Shown here: one piece after another, positions 8,429 through 15,563 of the stretch
How positions within the stretch are numbered: the first letter of the stretch is position 1
How the letters are laid out: every line of letters begins with the position of its first letter
DNA from: CAYLSV01 sp964386435
GTDB taxonomy: Bacteria; Planctomycetota; Phycisphaerae; Tepidisphaerales; Tepidisphaeraceae
Length of the DNA stretch: 42,538 nt
Reading direction: 5' to 3'
NCBI GenBank assembly: GCA_964386435.1
Contig: CAYLSV010000027.1
Coordinates: forward strand, 1 to 42,538
Position numbers and translations under genes: made by a program
Notes under the pieces: model-generated
Seen by the model: only the letters and a program-made list of their open reading frames with translations
Databases searched by the model: none
What the model was told of the DNA's origin: nothing

Positions 8429-9082
8429 CGCCACATCGCCACCCAACACGTCCGCGGCAGCGGCCTGAACTGCGGCATCGGCAGCGGCCTGCACGCCTAC
8501 GGTGACAATGGGCAGGACACCCCTGGCTCCTTGGCACCCAAATACTTCGCCTACGGCACCGACGGCGACGTGACGGCGCTGTGGCGAACAGGGGCTCGGG
8601 AAACATCGTTTCTCCATCTTGGGCAGCATCATGGCAGTTTCCTGCCCGCGGAGGCGAAGCATGCCATCGAAGTGGTGTATGGTGGAACGAGATCAATGAC
8701 TCCCGACCCCAATATTCGACCGATTTTCGACCCGACCTCAATATCCGACAAACAGGGTAAGACAAGCAGATACACATCATTCTCTACGAAAAGGCGCGGA
8801 GCAGAGAAAGTCGGCAAAGGTGAAAACCGCTTTATCAACAAGGTTCTTAGGGACCGATTGGTCGAGCTTCGGGACCAGGGAGCCATCAGGATTTGGGAGC
8901 CAGATGATGTTTATGATGCAATGAAAACAGGCGGAAGAAGAATAAGTAGCCAAGCAGGCAACATATGAGACACCATGAGGCGCAACGGCGAGATAATGAT
9001 TGAAGGTCAGATACCAAGCGAGGTTTTCGAAGATGTGAGACAATATGAGAGACTTTTTGGCAGATACAGGTCACGAATCTGA
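8429..9082 (+). pseudogene. Orphan Rhs core fragment joined to a broken ART-like toxin tip (copy 1)
   Basis: One continuous frame apart from a TGA at 8966-8968. It begins without a start codon in Rhs core sequence (HIATQHVRGSGL, then KYFAYGTDGDVTAL) homologous to 9629-9780 of copy 2. After VTALWRTG it jumps to an unrelated 50-60 residue stretch, so the Rhs boundary motif and the first toxin motif are missing. From about 8760 it aligns with the copy 2 tip: TSRYTSFSTK, IRIWEPDDVYDAM, then past the TGA IMIEGQIPSEVFED. The toxin half is clearly AT-richer than its surroundings. Two imperfect 20-bp direct repeats (8702-8721, 8731-8750) lie in the joint. Probably inactive. Confidence 0.75.
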
Positions 9083-9106
9083 AGCCGCTTTAAATCTTCT
9101 ACTGGA

Positions 9107-9355
9107 ATGGATTTCGAAGTTGTTTATCAAAGTGTTCGCACTGATGATCCAAATGACAGGTTTGAGAAACCACATTGGCGAGCAGAGAATGCTCATGTCA
9201 CGTTAGTGGCTGATTATCCGGCTGCTTTGGTCGGTCTCGCCGCCATCTGGCGTCATTTTGGTGATCGACGAAGCGAGCTTGATTGGGATTTGATGGATGA
9301 GATATCTGAGAACGGCGTCATCCGGCCGAAAGATCGATCTAGGGAGAACGAATGA
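9107..9355 (+). CDS. Putative immunity protein for the ART-like toxin tip (copy 1)
   Basis: An 82-residue protein starting 24 bases after the toxin-tip stop, in the place where Rhs immunity genes lie. I do not recognise the family. It aligns over most of its length with the product of 10931-11191: VVYQ near the N-terminus, then HVTLVADYPAALVGLAAIW opposite GVNLLASNPIELYGLIHLS, both followed by a short Gly turn. It is small, acidic and AT-rich relative to the chromosome, with no signal peptide or membrane segment, as expected for a cytoplasmic toxin-binding protein. The immunity role is inferred from position and from the parallel evolution of two toxin/partner pairs. Confidence 0.55.
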   Translation: MDFEVVYQSVRTDDPNDRFEKPHWRAENAHVTLVADYPAALVGLAAIWRHFGDRRSELDWDLMDEISENGVIRPKDRSRENE

Positions 9356-10930
9356 TTTGCCACCCCTGATGCCGGCGATCAGGCGTGGTCCTACGGCTAC
9401 GACGCCCACAACCGCCTGGTCACGGCCAGCTCCAACCTCGACGGCCAGGGCACGCCGCTGGCCGCGCCGCGCTTGGTGCTGGAGGCGGCCTACGACCACC
9501 GCACCCGCCGGGTGGTCAAGAACGCCTACGCCCGCGGCTGGACCGGCGGCGCCGGCATCACCCGCACCGGCTACCGCCACGACGGGGGAGTCAGCTTCCA
9601 GGACACGGCCCACGACGACACCAACCACCGCATCGCCGCCGAGCACGTCCGCGGCAGCGGCCTGGGCGGGGGCATCGGCTCGATCCTGCACGCCTACCGT
9701 GACGGCGGGCAGAACACCCCCGGCTCCTTGGCAACCGAATACTTTGCCTACGGCATGAGCGGCGACGTGACGGCCCTGACGGACGCCGCCGGCGACACGA
9801 CCGGCGCCCAGGCCTACCGCGCCTTCGGCGCCATGGCCGGCGAGTGGTCGCTTACCGGCACGCCGGCGGCCAACGACCGCCTGGCGAACACGAAGGAGCG
9901 GGACTGGTCGACGGGCCTGGATTTGCACGGGTTCCGCTACTACGACCCGTCGACGGGAAGGTACCTGAGCCGCGACCCGATCGGCTACGCCGACGGCCCG
10001 AACGTCTACCTGCACGTGGGCAACGACCCGGCCAACAAGATCGATCCGCTGGGGCTCAGTGAGGATGAGGGGCGTGGCTGGCATAATCTTAACCCGCTCG
10101 GCCTAATAATCGTCTTTCCGGCTCAGGATCTCGTTCACTCGTTGGAGCGTGGTGGCCATGCTCAGGCCGAGGCAAAGCTGAGGAGAAAGCTTGAGGCGAG
10201 GGTCGGCAACAACGGGGGTCTGAGTGACGCTTACAAGTCACAGATCATTCAGAACAGCCGCCAGGACGGTGTCCGAGTCGCAGCCGCGCTCACCGCGGGA
10301 GTGGCGACGAATACGCCAGGTGTAGCTGCAAGTCCCGTTGCTGTCGGCGGCACATCAGCCGTTGCGAGTCGATTATCCACAACGGCAGCAAGTCACATGG
10401 ATGAGGCGGCACAAGCCGCTCTTTCACTTGTCACGCTAGCGAGAAGCGGCTCGGACGACGCCGCCGAGGCAGCTACAGGTCAGGTGGCCTTTCGGGGGGC
10501 AAGTCGCGGGCGGAACAATGGGCAGTATGTGTTCAGGGGCGACCGCAATTATAGGCCTGGCTCACCTGTGGGTATTCCTCTTGCACAAGCGAGCACCGCT
10601 GAAATTCAAACATTCTACGAGCACGTACTTAAGAAAGAGGGGCAGACGAGCAGGTATACCTCCTTCACGACCTCAACTAGAGTTGCCAGCAGATTTGCAG
10701 GGCCAGGAGGGATGCGCCACGTAAAAAAGGCCCATATTTCAGAACTAGAGAAGCTCTAGGATACTGGGTCTATCAAAATCTGGCGACCGGAGGATGTTAG
10801 AAGTTACATGAAGAATTCGTCTAGGCGTGATGCAAGACGGGCTAATGATGTTTATGAAAGAATGAATCAAAACGAAGAGATACTAATTGAAGGGCAGGTT
10901 CCAGCAGACGTCATGGAAAGGATGAAATAG
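9356..10930 (+). pseudogene. Rhs core C-terminus with ART-like toxin tip, interrupted by one stop (copy 2)
   Basis: The frame opens right after the immunity stop with no start codon of its own and carries a YD/Rhs core (WSYGYDAHNRLV, then GFRYYDPSTGRYLSRDPIGY) ending at the boundary motif DPLGLS near 10060. After a ~140-residue Ala/Ser-rich segment comes a domain with three ADP-ribosyltransferase-like elements: YVFRGD (candidate Arg motif), RYTSFTTSTRVASRFAG (Ser-Thr-Ser-like motif) and, after an in-frame TAG at 10757-10759, EEILIEGQVPADVM (candidate Glu motif). Removing the TAG restores a gapless alignment with copy 1. As written the product ends before the catalytic Glu. The ART call is by motif order and is moderate. 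Confidence 0.75.
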
Positions 10931-11191
10931 ATGGTCAATGAAGTGAATTTAGTTTCTCATGTTAATCTTTACAACCTCTGCCTGCTTAAAATCCAGGAAC
11001 AAGGTTTTGGTGTAGTGGTGTATCAGACAGAGACGCACACTCGATATGAAGCACACAAGGCTGGCGTCAATCTATTAGCATCAAATCCAATTGAGTTGTA
11101 CGGCTTGATTCACTTATCCGCGAAGTATGGGAACGCACATGAAGTCGAAGTTCCTGATGTGGTCAATACTCTTGTTCACGTAGACGAGTAG
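10931..11191 (+). CDS. Putative immunity protein for the ART-like toxin tip (copy 2)
   Basis: An 86-residue protein whose ATG directly follows the TAG of the toxin tip (TAGATG), so translation may be coupled. It shares a core with the 9107-9355 product: VVVYQTET, then GVNLLASNPIELYGLIHL and a Gly turn. No known family recognised. AT-rich, no signal peptide, no membrane segment. Its frame is intact while the toxin before it is broken, as is common when loss of an immunity gene would be costly but loss of toxin is not. The immunity role is inferred from context. Confidence 0.6.
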   Translation: MVNEVNLVSHVNLYNLCLLKIQEQGFGVVVYQTETHTRYEAHKAGVNLLASNPIELYGLIHLSAKYGNAHEVEVPDVVNTLVHVDE

Positions 11192-11200
11192 GTAAACTAA

Positions 11201-11344
11201 AATCTGGACGGCCAGAGCATCCCGCCGCCGGGCGACACGAGCAAGGTCTTCGAGGCCGCCTACGACCACCGCACCCGCCGGGTGGTCAAGAACGCCTACG
11301 ACCGCGGCTGGACGGGCGGCGACGGCATCACCCGCACCGGCTAG
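11201..11344 (+). pseudogene. Third orphan Rhs core fragment
   Basis: 48 codons in frame (NLDGQSIPPPGDTSKVFEAA, then YDHRTRRVVKNAYDRGWTGG) that match 9436-9577 of copy 2, with long identical DNA stretches, ending in TAG where copy 2 reads TAC. It has no start and no tip. It looks like the remnant of a displaced Rhs tip or a recombination scar at the right end of the island. Confidence 0.75.
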
Positions 11345-11586
11345 CGCCGTCATCAGGTAGATCGCCTTACAGCCGTACTGTGGCTCGATGTCGATTCGGC
11401 TCAAGCAGTTCCTTTTCGGCCACCTTGGCGGGTTCGCCGACAAGCGGCTCGAGAACGTCGAGCGGCACCGCACCTTCGTCGCCGAGAACCGCGAGCGGTT
11501 TGACGACTCTGCGCAATCCAAAACCGCCCCTGCCTGGGTGGGCGGGGGCGGGCTTGATGTTGGAGAGGCTCGGCCGGTCGGTGGCG
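11345..11586. other. Unassigned stretch with a degenerate REP-like copy
   Basis: A plus-strand reading from ATG 11388 (MSIRLKQFLFGHLGG, then FADKRLENVERHRTFVAENR) runs into the rplY gene and has no recognised homologue; I do not call it a gene. At 11518-11556 lies AAAACCGCCCC...GGGCGGGGGCGGGCTTGATG, which resembles the outer bases of the 5649-5680 repeat arm but with a poor inner stem. Nothing else seen. Confidence 0.35.
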
Positions 11587-12237
11587 TTACTCGGTGCTTT
11601 CGGCGTCTTCCTTCTTCTCGCCGATGACTTCCGGCTCGTTGCCGCTGTCGGCGATGGCGGCTTCTTCGTCTTCGGGGGTTTCGACGCCGCGGGGTTGGGC
11701 GATGCGGGCGATGACGGTGTCGCCGTCGAACTCGGTGGTGACGCCCTCGGGCAGGGTGATTTGGTGGACGAACAGGCTGTCGCCCATCTTCAGGTCGGCG
11801 AGGTCGGCCTCGATCTCGTCGGGGATGTTGTTGGCCTTGCACTGGACCTCGAGCGTGTTCAGCTTGACCGACAGCACGCCGCCGGCCTTGACGCCCGCGG
11901 CGTCGTCGGCGTTGACGAGGTTCAGCGGCACGTTCGTGGTGATGGCCTCATCGAGCGAGACGCGGGCGAAGTCAACGTGGATGACGGTGTCGCCGAGGTA
12001 GTCGTACTGGACTTCCTTGACCAGCACCGTCTCTTTGGCCCCGGCGACGCTGAGGTCGAACAGGTGGGCGCCCTTGCGGAGGGCGTCGGTGAATGGCTTG
12101 GCCTCGAGGGCGACGCTGACGGTGCCCTCCTTGTGGCCGTAGATGACGGCCGGGAGCATGCCGTCGCGGCGGAGTCGGCGGCTGGTGCGGGTGCCGACGT
12201 GGTCGCGGCTTTGGGCTTCGAGGGGGGTGGTGTCCAT
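11587..12237 (-). CDS. rplY: 50S ribosomal protein L25, long (CTC/TL5) form
   Basis: 216 residues. The N-terminal L25 domain (RDHVGTRTSRRLRRDGMLPAV, IYGHKEGTVSVAL) is followed by the TL5 beta-domain (YDYLGDTVIHVDFARVSLDE, LPEGVTTEFDGDTVIARI). An acidic tail rich in Glu, Asp and Ala ends the protein. L25 binds 5S rRNA; the long form is the one called CTC in many bacteria. It follows prs by 27 bases on the same strand, the common prs-rplY(-pth) arrangement. Its natural downstream partner pth is now 3.3 kb away across the Rhs island. Confidence 0.95.
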   Translation of the reverse strand: MDTTPLEAQSRDHVGTRTSRRLRRDGMLPAVIYGHKEGTVSVALEAKPFTDALRKGAHLFDLSVAGAKETVLVKEVQYDYLGDTVIHVDFARVSLDEAITTNVPLNLVNADDAAGVKAGGVLSVKLNTLEVQCKANNIPDEIEADLADLKMGDSLFVHQITLPEGVTTEFDGDTVIARIAQPRGVETPEDEEAAIADSGNEPEVIGEKKEDAESTE

Positions 12238-12264
12238 GATCTTCTCGGTTGTTTTGCTTGGTCT

Positions 12265-13248
12265 TTACTGCGCCACGTCGCGCTCGTTCATTTGGCGAAA
12301 CAGCGCGCTGACGCTCTTGTTGTGGTGGATGTTGTGGATCGCGTCGCCGAGCATTTTGGCGGTCGAGAGGACCGTCACGCGGTCCTTGATCGCATCGGCT
12401 CGGTTGTTGAGCGGGATGGTGTCGGTGACGGCGAGCTTGGTGAACGGGCAGGCGGCCAGCCGTTCGACGGCGGGGCCGGCGAGGACGGCGTGGGTGGCGG
12501 TGATGTAGACGTCGCCCACGCCGTGGTCGCGCAGGATTTTCACGGCCGACGTGACGGTGCCGGCGGTGGTGATCATGTCGTCGGTCATCAGGGCCGTCTT
12601 GCCGGCCACGTCGCCGATGAGGTGGACGGCGTCGGCGTTGGTGCCGCTGGTGCGGCGTTTGTCGATGATGCACAGCCCGCCGCCCATGATGTTGGCGTAC
12701 CGCTGGGCCCGCTTGACGTTGCCGACGTCGGGGCTGACGAACACGGTGTCCTTTAAATCCAGCGTCTCGAACCACTCGCAGAAGATGGGTGCTCCTTCGA
12801 GGTGGTCGACCGGGATGTCGAAGAAGCCCTGCACCTGGGCGGCGTGGAGGTCGAGGGCGACGACGCGGTCGACGCCGGAGCGCTCGATGAGGTTGGCGAC
12901 TAATTTTGCGGTGATCGGCGTGCGGCCGACGTCCTTGCGGTCTTGGCGGGCGTAGCCGAAGTACGGCATCACGGCCGTCACCCGCGAGGCGCTGGCCCGC
13001 TTGAGGGTGTCGGCCCAGATCATCAGCTCCATCAGGTTCGCGTTCACCGGCTCGCACGTCGGCTGCACGACGTAGCAGTCCCGGCCGCGCACGTCCTCGT
13101 CGACCCGCACGAGCACCTCGCCGTCGGGGAACAGTTTGGTCTGCCCGTCGCCGAGCCCGAGGCCGATGTGCGCACAAATGTCCTCCGCCAGTTTTCGGTT
13201 GGCACGGCCGGCGAAGATCTTCAAATTGTGCGGGTCGGGCTCAAGCAT
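12265..13248 (-). CDS. prs: Ribose-phosphate pyrophosphokinase
   Basis: 327 residues, normal length. It makes PRPP from ribose 5-phosphate and ATP for nucleotide, His and Trp synthesis. Visible signatures: KIFAGRANRKLAEDICAHIG at the N-terminus, the ATP-loop segment VMPYFGYARQDRK, VVALDLHAAQVQGFFDIPVDHL, and the PRPP loop LMTDDMITTAGTVTSAV. The start at 13248 (MLEPDPHNLKIF) fits the family. It is followed by rplY and preceded by glmU on the same strand, separated from glmU by the heptamer inverted repeat at 13252-13319. Confidence 0.96.
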   Translation of the reverse strand: MLEPDPHNLKIFAGRANRKLAEDICAHIGLGLGDGQTKLFPDGEVLVRVDEDVRGRDCYVVQPTCEPVNANLMELMIWADTLKRASASRVTAVMPYFGYARQDRKDVGRTPITAKLVANLIERSGVDRVVALDLHAAQVQGFFDIPVDHLEGAPIFCEWFETLDLKDTVFVSPDVGNVKRAQRYANIMGGGLCIIDKRRTSGTNADAVHLIGDVAGKTALMTDDMITTAGTVTSAVKILRDHGVGDVYITATHAVLAGPAVERLAACPFTKLAVTDTIPLNNRADAIKDRVTVLSTAKMLGDAIHNIHHNKSVSALFRQMNERDVAQ

Positions 13249-13251
13249 TGA

Positions 13252-13319
13252 TGTTGTTCTTGGTCATTTGTCATTGGTTCTTTGTTCCTGGCCCAAGGAC
13301 AAAGGACCAAGAACAAACA
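13252..13319. repeat. Heptamer-built inverted repeat between glmU and prs
   Basis: The left side (TGTTCTTGGTCATTTGTCATTGG) and right side (CCAAGGACAAAGGACCAAGAACA) are inverted copies with two mismatches. The left side has a further 14 bases (two 7-base units) before the centre. The units AAGGACA / AAGGACC are the same as those at 7596-7661 and 41388-41429. It fills nearly the whole glmU-prs spacer. Confidence 0.85.
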
Positions 13320-13327
13320 ACGCGTCG

Positions 13328-14281
13328 TTAGACGCCCGACACCGTTTCGCCGTCGCCGACGACGCCGTCACGCGGCACCCTCGCGAACGGGCCGATCTGG
13401 CAGGACCGGCCGATGCGGGCGGCGCGGCCGACGTGGGTGAAGGGGCGGATGACGGTGTCTTGCCCGATGCGGGCGTCGGCCTCGATGTGGGTGGAGCTGC
13501 CGTTGACGATGGTGACGCCGTTTTTGCGGTGCTTGTCGTGGATGCGGTCCTGCATCGCCGCCTCGGCCTCGGCCAACCCGACGCGGTCGTTCGGGGCGAT
13601 CACGTCCTCCGCCGTCACCGCCTCGACGGCCAGCACCTTCTTGCCCGCCTCCCGCAGGATGGCGTAGATGTCCGTCAGGTAATACTCACTTTTGGCGTTG
13701 TCGTTCTTCAGCTCGCCGAGCGCGAACCGCAGGGCGTCGGCCCGCACGCAATACAGCGACGGGAAGACTTCCCGGACGGCGAGCTGCTCCGGCGAGCCGT
13801 CCGATTGCTCGACGATTTCGCGGAACTCGCCGGCGTCGTCGCGGATCACCCGGCCGTAGCCGGTCGGGTCGTCCACGACGGCCGTGCCCATCGTCGCGTC
13901 GGCCGCCTCGGACTCGTGGGCGTTGCGGATGGTCCGCAAAATGTCGCCCGTCACCAGCGGCAAGTCGCCGGCCAGGATCGTCACGTCGGCCTCGCCCGGC
14001 AGCGCCTCCAGCGCCGGCAGGCACACTTTCACCGCGTGGCCGGTGCCAAGCTGCTCGGTTTGCTCGACGAACGAGACGCGCCCATCGCCCTCGAACTTCG
14101 CGATCACCTCGTCCTTGCCGTGCCCGACGACGATGACGGCCTGCTCGATGCCGCCGGCCCAGCAGGCGTCGAGGATGTGCCCGAGCATCGGCTTGCCGGC
14201 GACCTCGTGGAGCGGCTTGGGCAACGCCGTCTTCATCCGGGTCGCCCGACCCGCGGCAAGAATAACGGCAAGGGAAGACAT
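13328..14281 (-). CDS. glmU: GlmU-like N-acetylglucosamine-1-phosphate uridylyltransferase, short form
   Basis: 317 residues against about 450 for bifunctional GlmU. The N-terminal nucleotidyltransferase is complete: LAVILAAGRATRMKTALPKP (residues 3-22), TEQLGTGHAVKVCLP, ILAGDLPLV with the metal Asp, and YYLTDIYAILREAGKKV. The C-terminal left-handed beta-helix is reduced to a few hexapeptide turns (IEADARIGQDTVIRPFTHVG, ARIGRSCQIGPFARV), and the acetyltransferase active-site half is absent. It should make UDP-GlcNAc from GlcNAc-1-P and UTP, but not acetylate GlcN-1-P. The stop is a genuine frame end, with no obvious continuation in other frames before the heptamer repeat. Upstream of prs on the same strand. 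Confidence 0.9.
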   Translation of the reverse strand: MSSLAVILAAGRATRMKTALPKPLHEVAGKPMLGHILDACWAGGIEQAVIVVGHGKDEVIAKFEGDGRVSFVEQTEQLGTGHAVKVCLPALEALPGEADVTILAGDLPLVTGDILRTIRNAHESEAADATMGTAVVDDPTGYGRVIRDDAGEFREIVEQSDGSPEQLAVREVFPSLYCVRADALRFALGELKNDNAKSEYYLTDIYAILREAGKKVLAVEAVTAEDVIAPNDRVGLAEAEAAMQDRIHDKHRKNGVTIVNGSSTHIEADARIGQDTVIRPFTHVGRAARIGRSCQIGPFARVPRDGVVGDGETVSGV

Positions 14282-14293
14282 GGCGGAAGGACC

Positions 14294-14386
14294 GGAAGTA
14301 CCGAGTGATGAGTAGCGAGTACTGAGTGCCGAAAGCGGCGGCGCCTTCCGGCACTCGCTACTCGGTACTCATCACTCGCTACTTCT
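14294..14386. repeat. Heptamer-built inverted repeat between glmU and tRNA-Gln
   Basis: Arms of about 42 bp (14294-14335 and 14345-14386) are inverted copies with about five mismatches and a short G+C centre. Both consist of 7-base units of the form GTANCGA (for example GTACCGA, GTGATGA, GTAGCGA, GTACTGA, GTGCCGA). The arrangement is the same as in the other heptamer repeats although the unit sequence differs. Confidence 0.85.
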
Positions 14387-14391
14387 GCCAA

Positions 14392-14462
14392 TTGGCCCAC
14401 AGGGATTCGAACCCCGACTATCGGTACCAAAAACCGGTGTGCTACCGTTACACCATGGGCCA
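14392..14462 (-). tRNA. tRNA-Gln (anticodon UUG)
   Basis: The minus strand folds into a full cloverleaf. The acceptor is TGGCCCA / TGGGCCA with discriminator A. The D-arm contains GGTGTAACGGTAGCAC. The anticodon arm is CCGGT-TTTTGGT-ACCGA with TTG at positions 34-36 (one C-A mismatch at the top of the stem). The T-arm is CGGGG-TTCGAAT-CCCTG. The 3' CCA is not encoded. It is 71 nt, a normal length. Confidence 0.95.
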
Positions 14463-14614
14463 GGCGTGGACGCGATGCGTCGCCGGAAGAGAGTCGCCCA
14501 CCGGACGTCCGGCGGCGGGGGCACCTCGTTGGGCTCGTCTACCCTCCCGCACCGCGCGGGCCTCTCGACGGCGGCGACACGATAGCCGCCGGATCATCCA
14601 CGTCAACGTGTGCC

Positions 14615-14634
14615 GTGCCGTAGCGTGCCGTAGC
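14615..14634 (+). repeat. 10-bp tandem repeat before rph
   Basis: GTGCCGTAGC occurs twice in tandem, followed by ATGCCGGCC, so a third partial unit supplies the ATG at 14635. It sits exactly where the rph leader and ribosome site would be. Confidence 0.55.
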
Positions 14635-14643
14635 ATGCCGGCC

Positions 14644-15411
14644 ATGCGTGCCCGTGATGAACTGCGAACCGTCCGCGTCCAGCGGCACTTTCCCGCCGCG
14701 GCCCCGGGCAGCGTGTTGTGGCAGCAGGGGGAGACGGTGATTTACGCCACCGCCAGCGTCGAGCAAGGTGCCCCGCCGTGGCAGGGCGAGGACAAGCCGG
14801 GCGGGTGGGTGACGGCCAACTACGTCATGCTCCCCGGCTCCACGCCCGGCCGCAAGCGCTGGCCGCGGGCGGGGCACACCGATTCGCGCGGCACGGAGAT
14901 CGAGCGGCTCATCGGCCGGTCGCTGCGGGCGGGAGTCGACCTCTCGAAGCTCGGGCCGCACACGATTACCGTCGATTGCCACGTCATGCGGGCCGACGGC
15001 GGCACGCGGACGGCGGCGATTTGCGCCGGCTTCGTCGCCCTCGCCGAGGCCGTCCAGGCGTTGCCCGACGACCTTGGCCCCGACGCCAGCCCGGCCAACC
15101 TTGATGCCTACGACCCCGACGGCGCGATCCTTGGCAACATTGCCGCCGTCAGCGTCGGCATCATCGACGGCAAGCCGACGCTCGACCTGGATTACAAGCT
15201 CGACGTGGCCGCCGGGGTCGACTTCAACGTCGTCCGCAACGCCGAGGGCCGCTACATCGAGATCCAAGGCACCGCCGAGCACCAGGCCGGTTACACCGAC
15301 GACGAGCTGGCGGCCATGCTGACGCTGGCCGCCAAGGGCTGCAACCAGCTGATGAAGCACCAATCCGCGGCCCTCGCCGACGAGGGCGACGACGGAGCGG
15401 CAACGTCGTAG
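14644..15411 (+). CDS. rph: Ribonuclease PH
   Basis: 255 residues; a phosphorolytic 3'-5' exoribonuclease that trims tRNA 3' ends. Motifs: ARDELRTVRVQRHFPAAAPG at the N-terminus, WQGEDKPGGWVTANYVMLPG, the RGTEIERLIGRSLR helix, TVDCHVMRADGGTRTAAICAG, and near the C-terminus AEGRYIEIQGTAEHQAGYTDDEL. The start at 14644 (MRARDELR) matches the family; ATG 14635 in the same frame is the alternative. It is divergent from the tRNA-Gln gene next door. Confidence 0.95.
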   Translation: MRARDELRTVRVQRHFPAAAPGSVLWQQGETVIYATASVEQGAPPWQGEDKPGGWVTANYVMLPGSTPGRKRWPRAGHTDSRGTEIERLIGRSLRAGVDLSKLGPHTITVDCHVMRADGGTRTAAICAGFVALAEAVQALPDDLGPDASPANLDAYDPDGAILGNIAAVSVGIIDGKPTLDLDYKLDVAAGVDFNVVRNAEGRYIEIQGTAEHQAGYTDDELAAMLTLAAKGCNQLMKHQSAALADEGDDGAATS

Positions 15412-15506
15412 CTGCCCGTGCACCTCAAGCCAAGCTACGGACTGTCCGCGAGTTGCGACGCGAGCCAAAGCTTGACAGCGGGCGGTAGCCGCGGGCCCGC
15501 AGCTAC
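15408..15506. repeat. Imperfect long inverted repeat after rph
   Basis: GTAGCTGC (15408-15415, overlapping the rph stop) is repeated inverted as GCAGCTAC (15499-15506). Between them are further partial complementarities and a GCGGGCCCGC palindrome (15491-15500). It may be a divergent member of the palindrome family and could act as the rph terminator; no T run follows. Confidence 0.4.
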
Positions 15507-15563
15507 CTCCCCGAGATCGACACCGTCTGTTATAGTGCCGTCCCAATGCCGGAGTTTCTCACG

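Noticed and set aside
9203..10084. Minus-strand 293-codon frame in the Rhs island
   Set aside because: It is the complement of Rhs core sequence and immunity gene 1. The Rhs motifs on the plus strand explain the DNA.
8966..10759. Stop-codon recoding as the reason for in-frame TGA and TAG in the toxin tips
   Set aside because: Both TGA and TAG serve as normal stops elsewhere in the window (for example dnaB, the potassium genes, pth), so a changed genetic code is not supported.
11388..11627. 79-codon plus-strand frame after the Rhs fragments
   Set aside because: Its second half is antisense to rplY and the first half matches nothing I know. Left as unassigned DNA.
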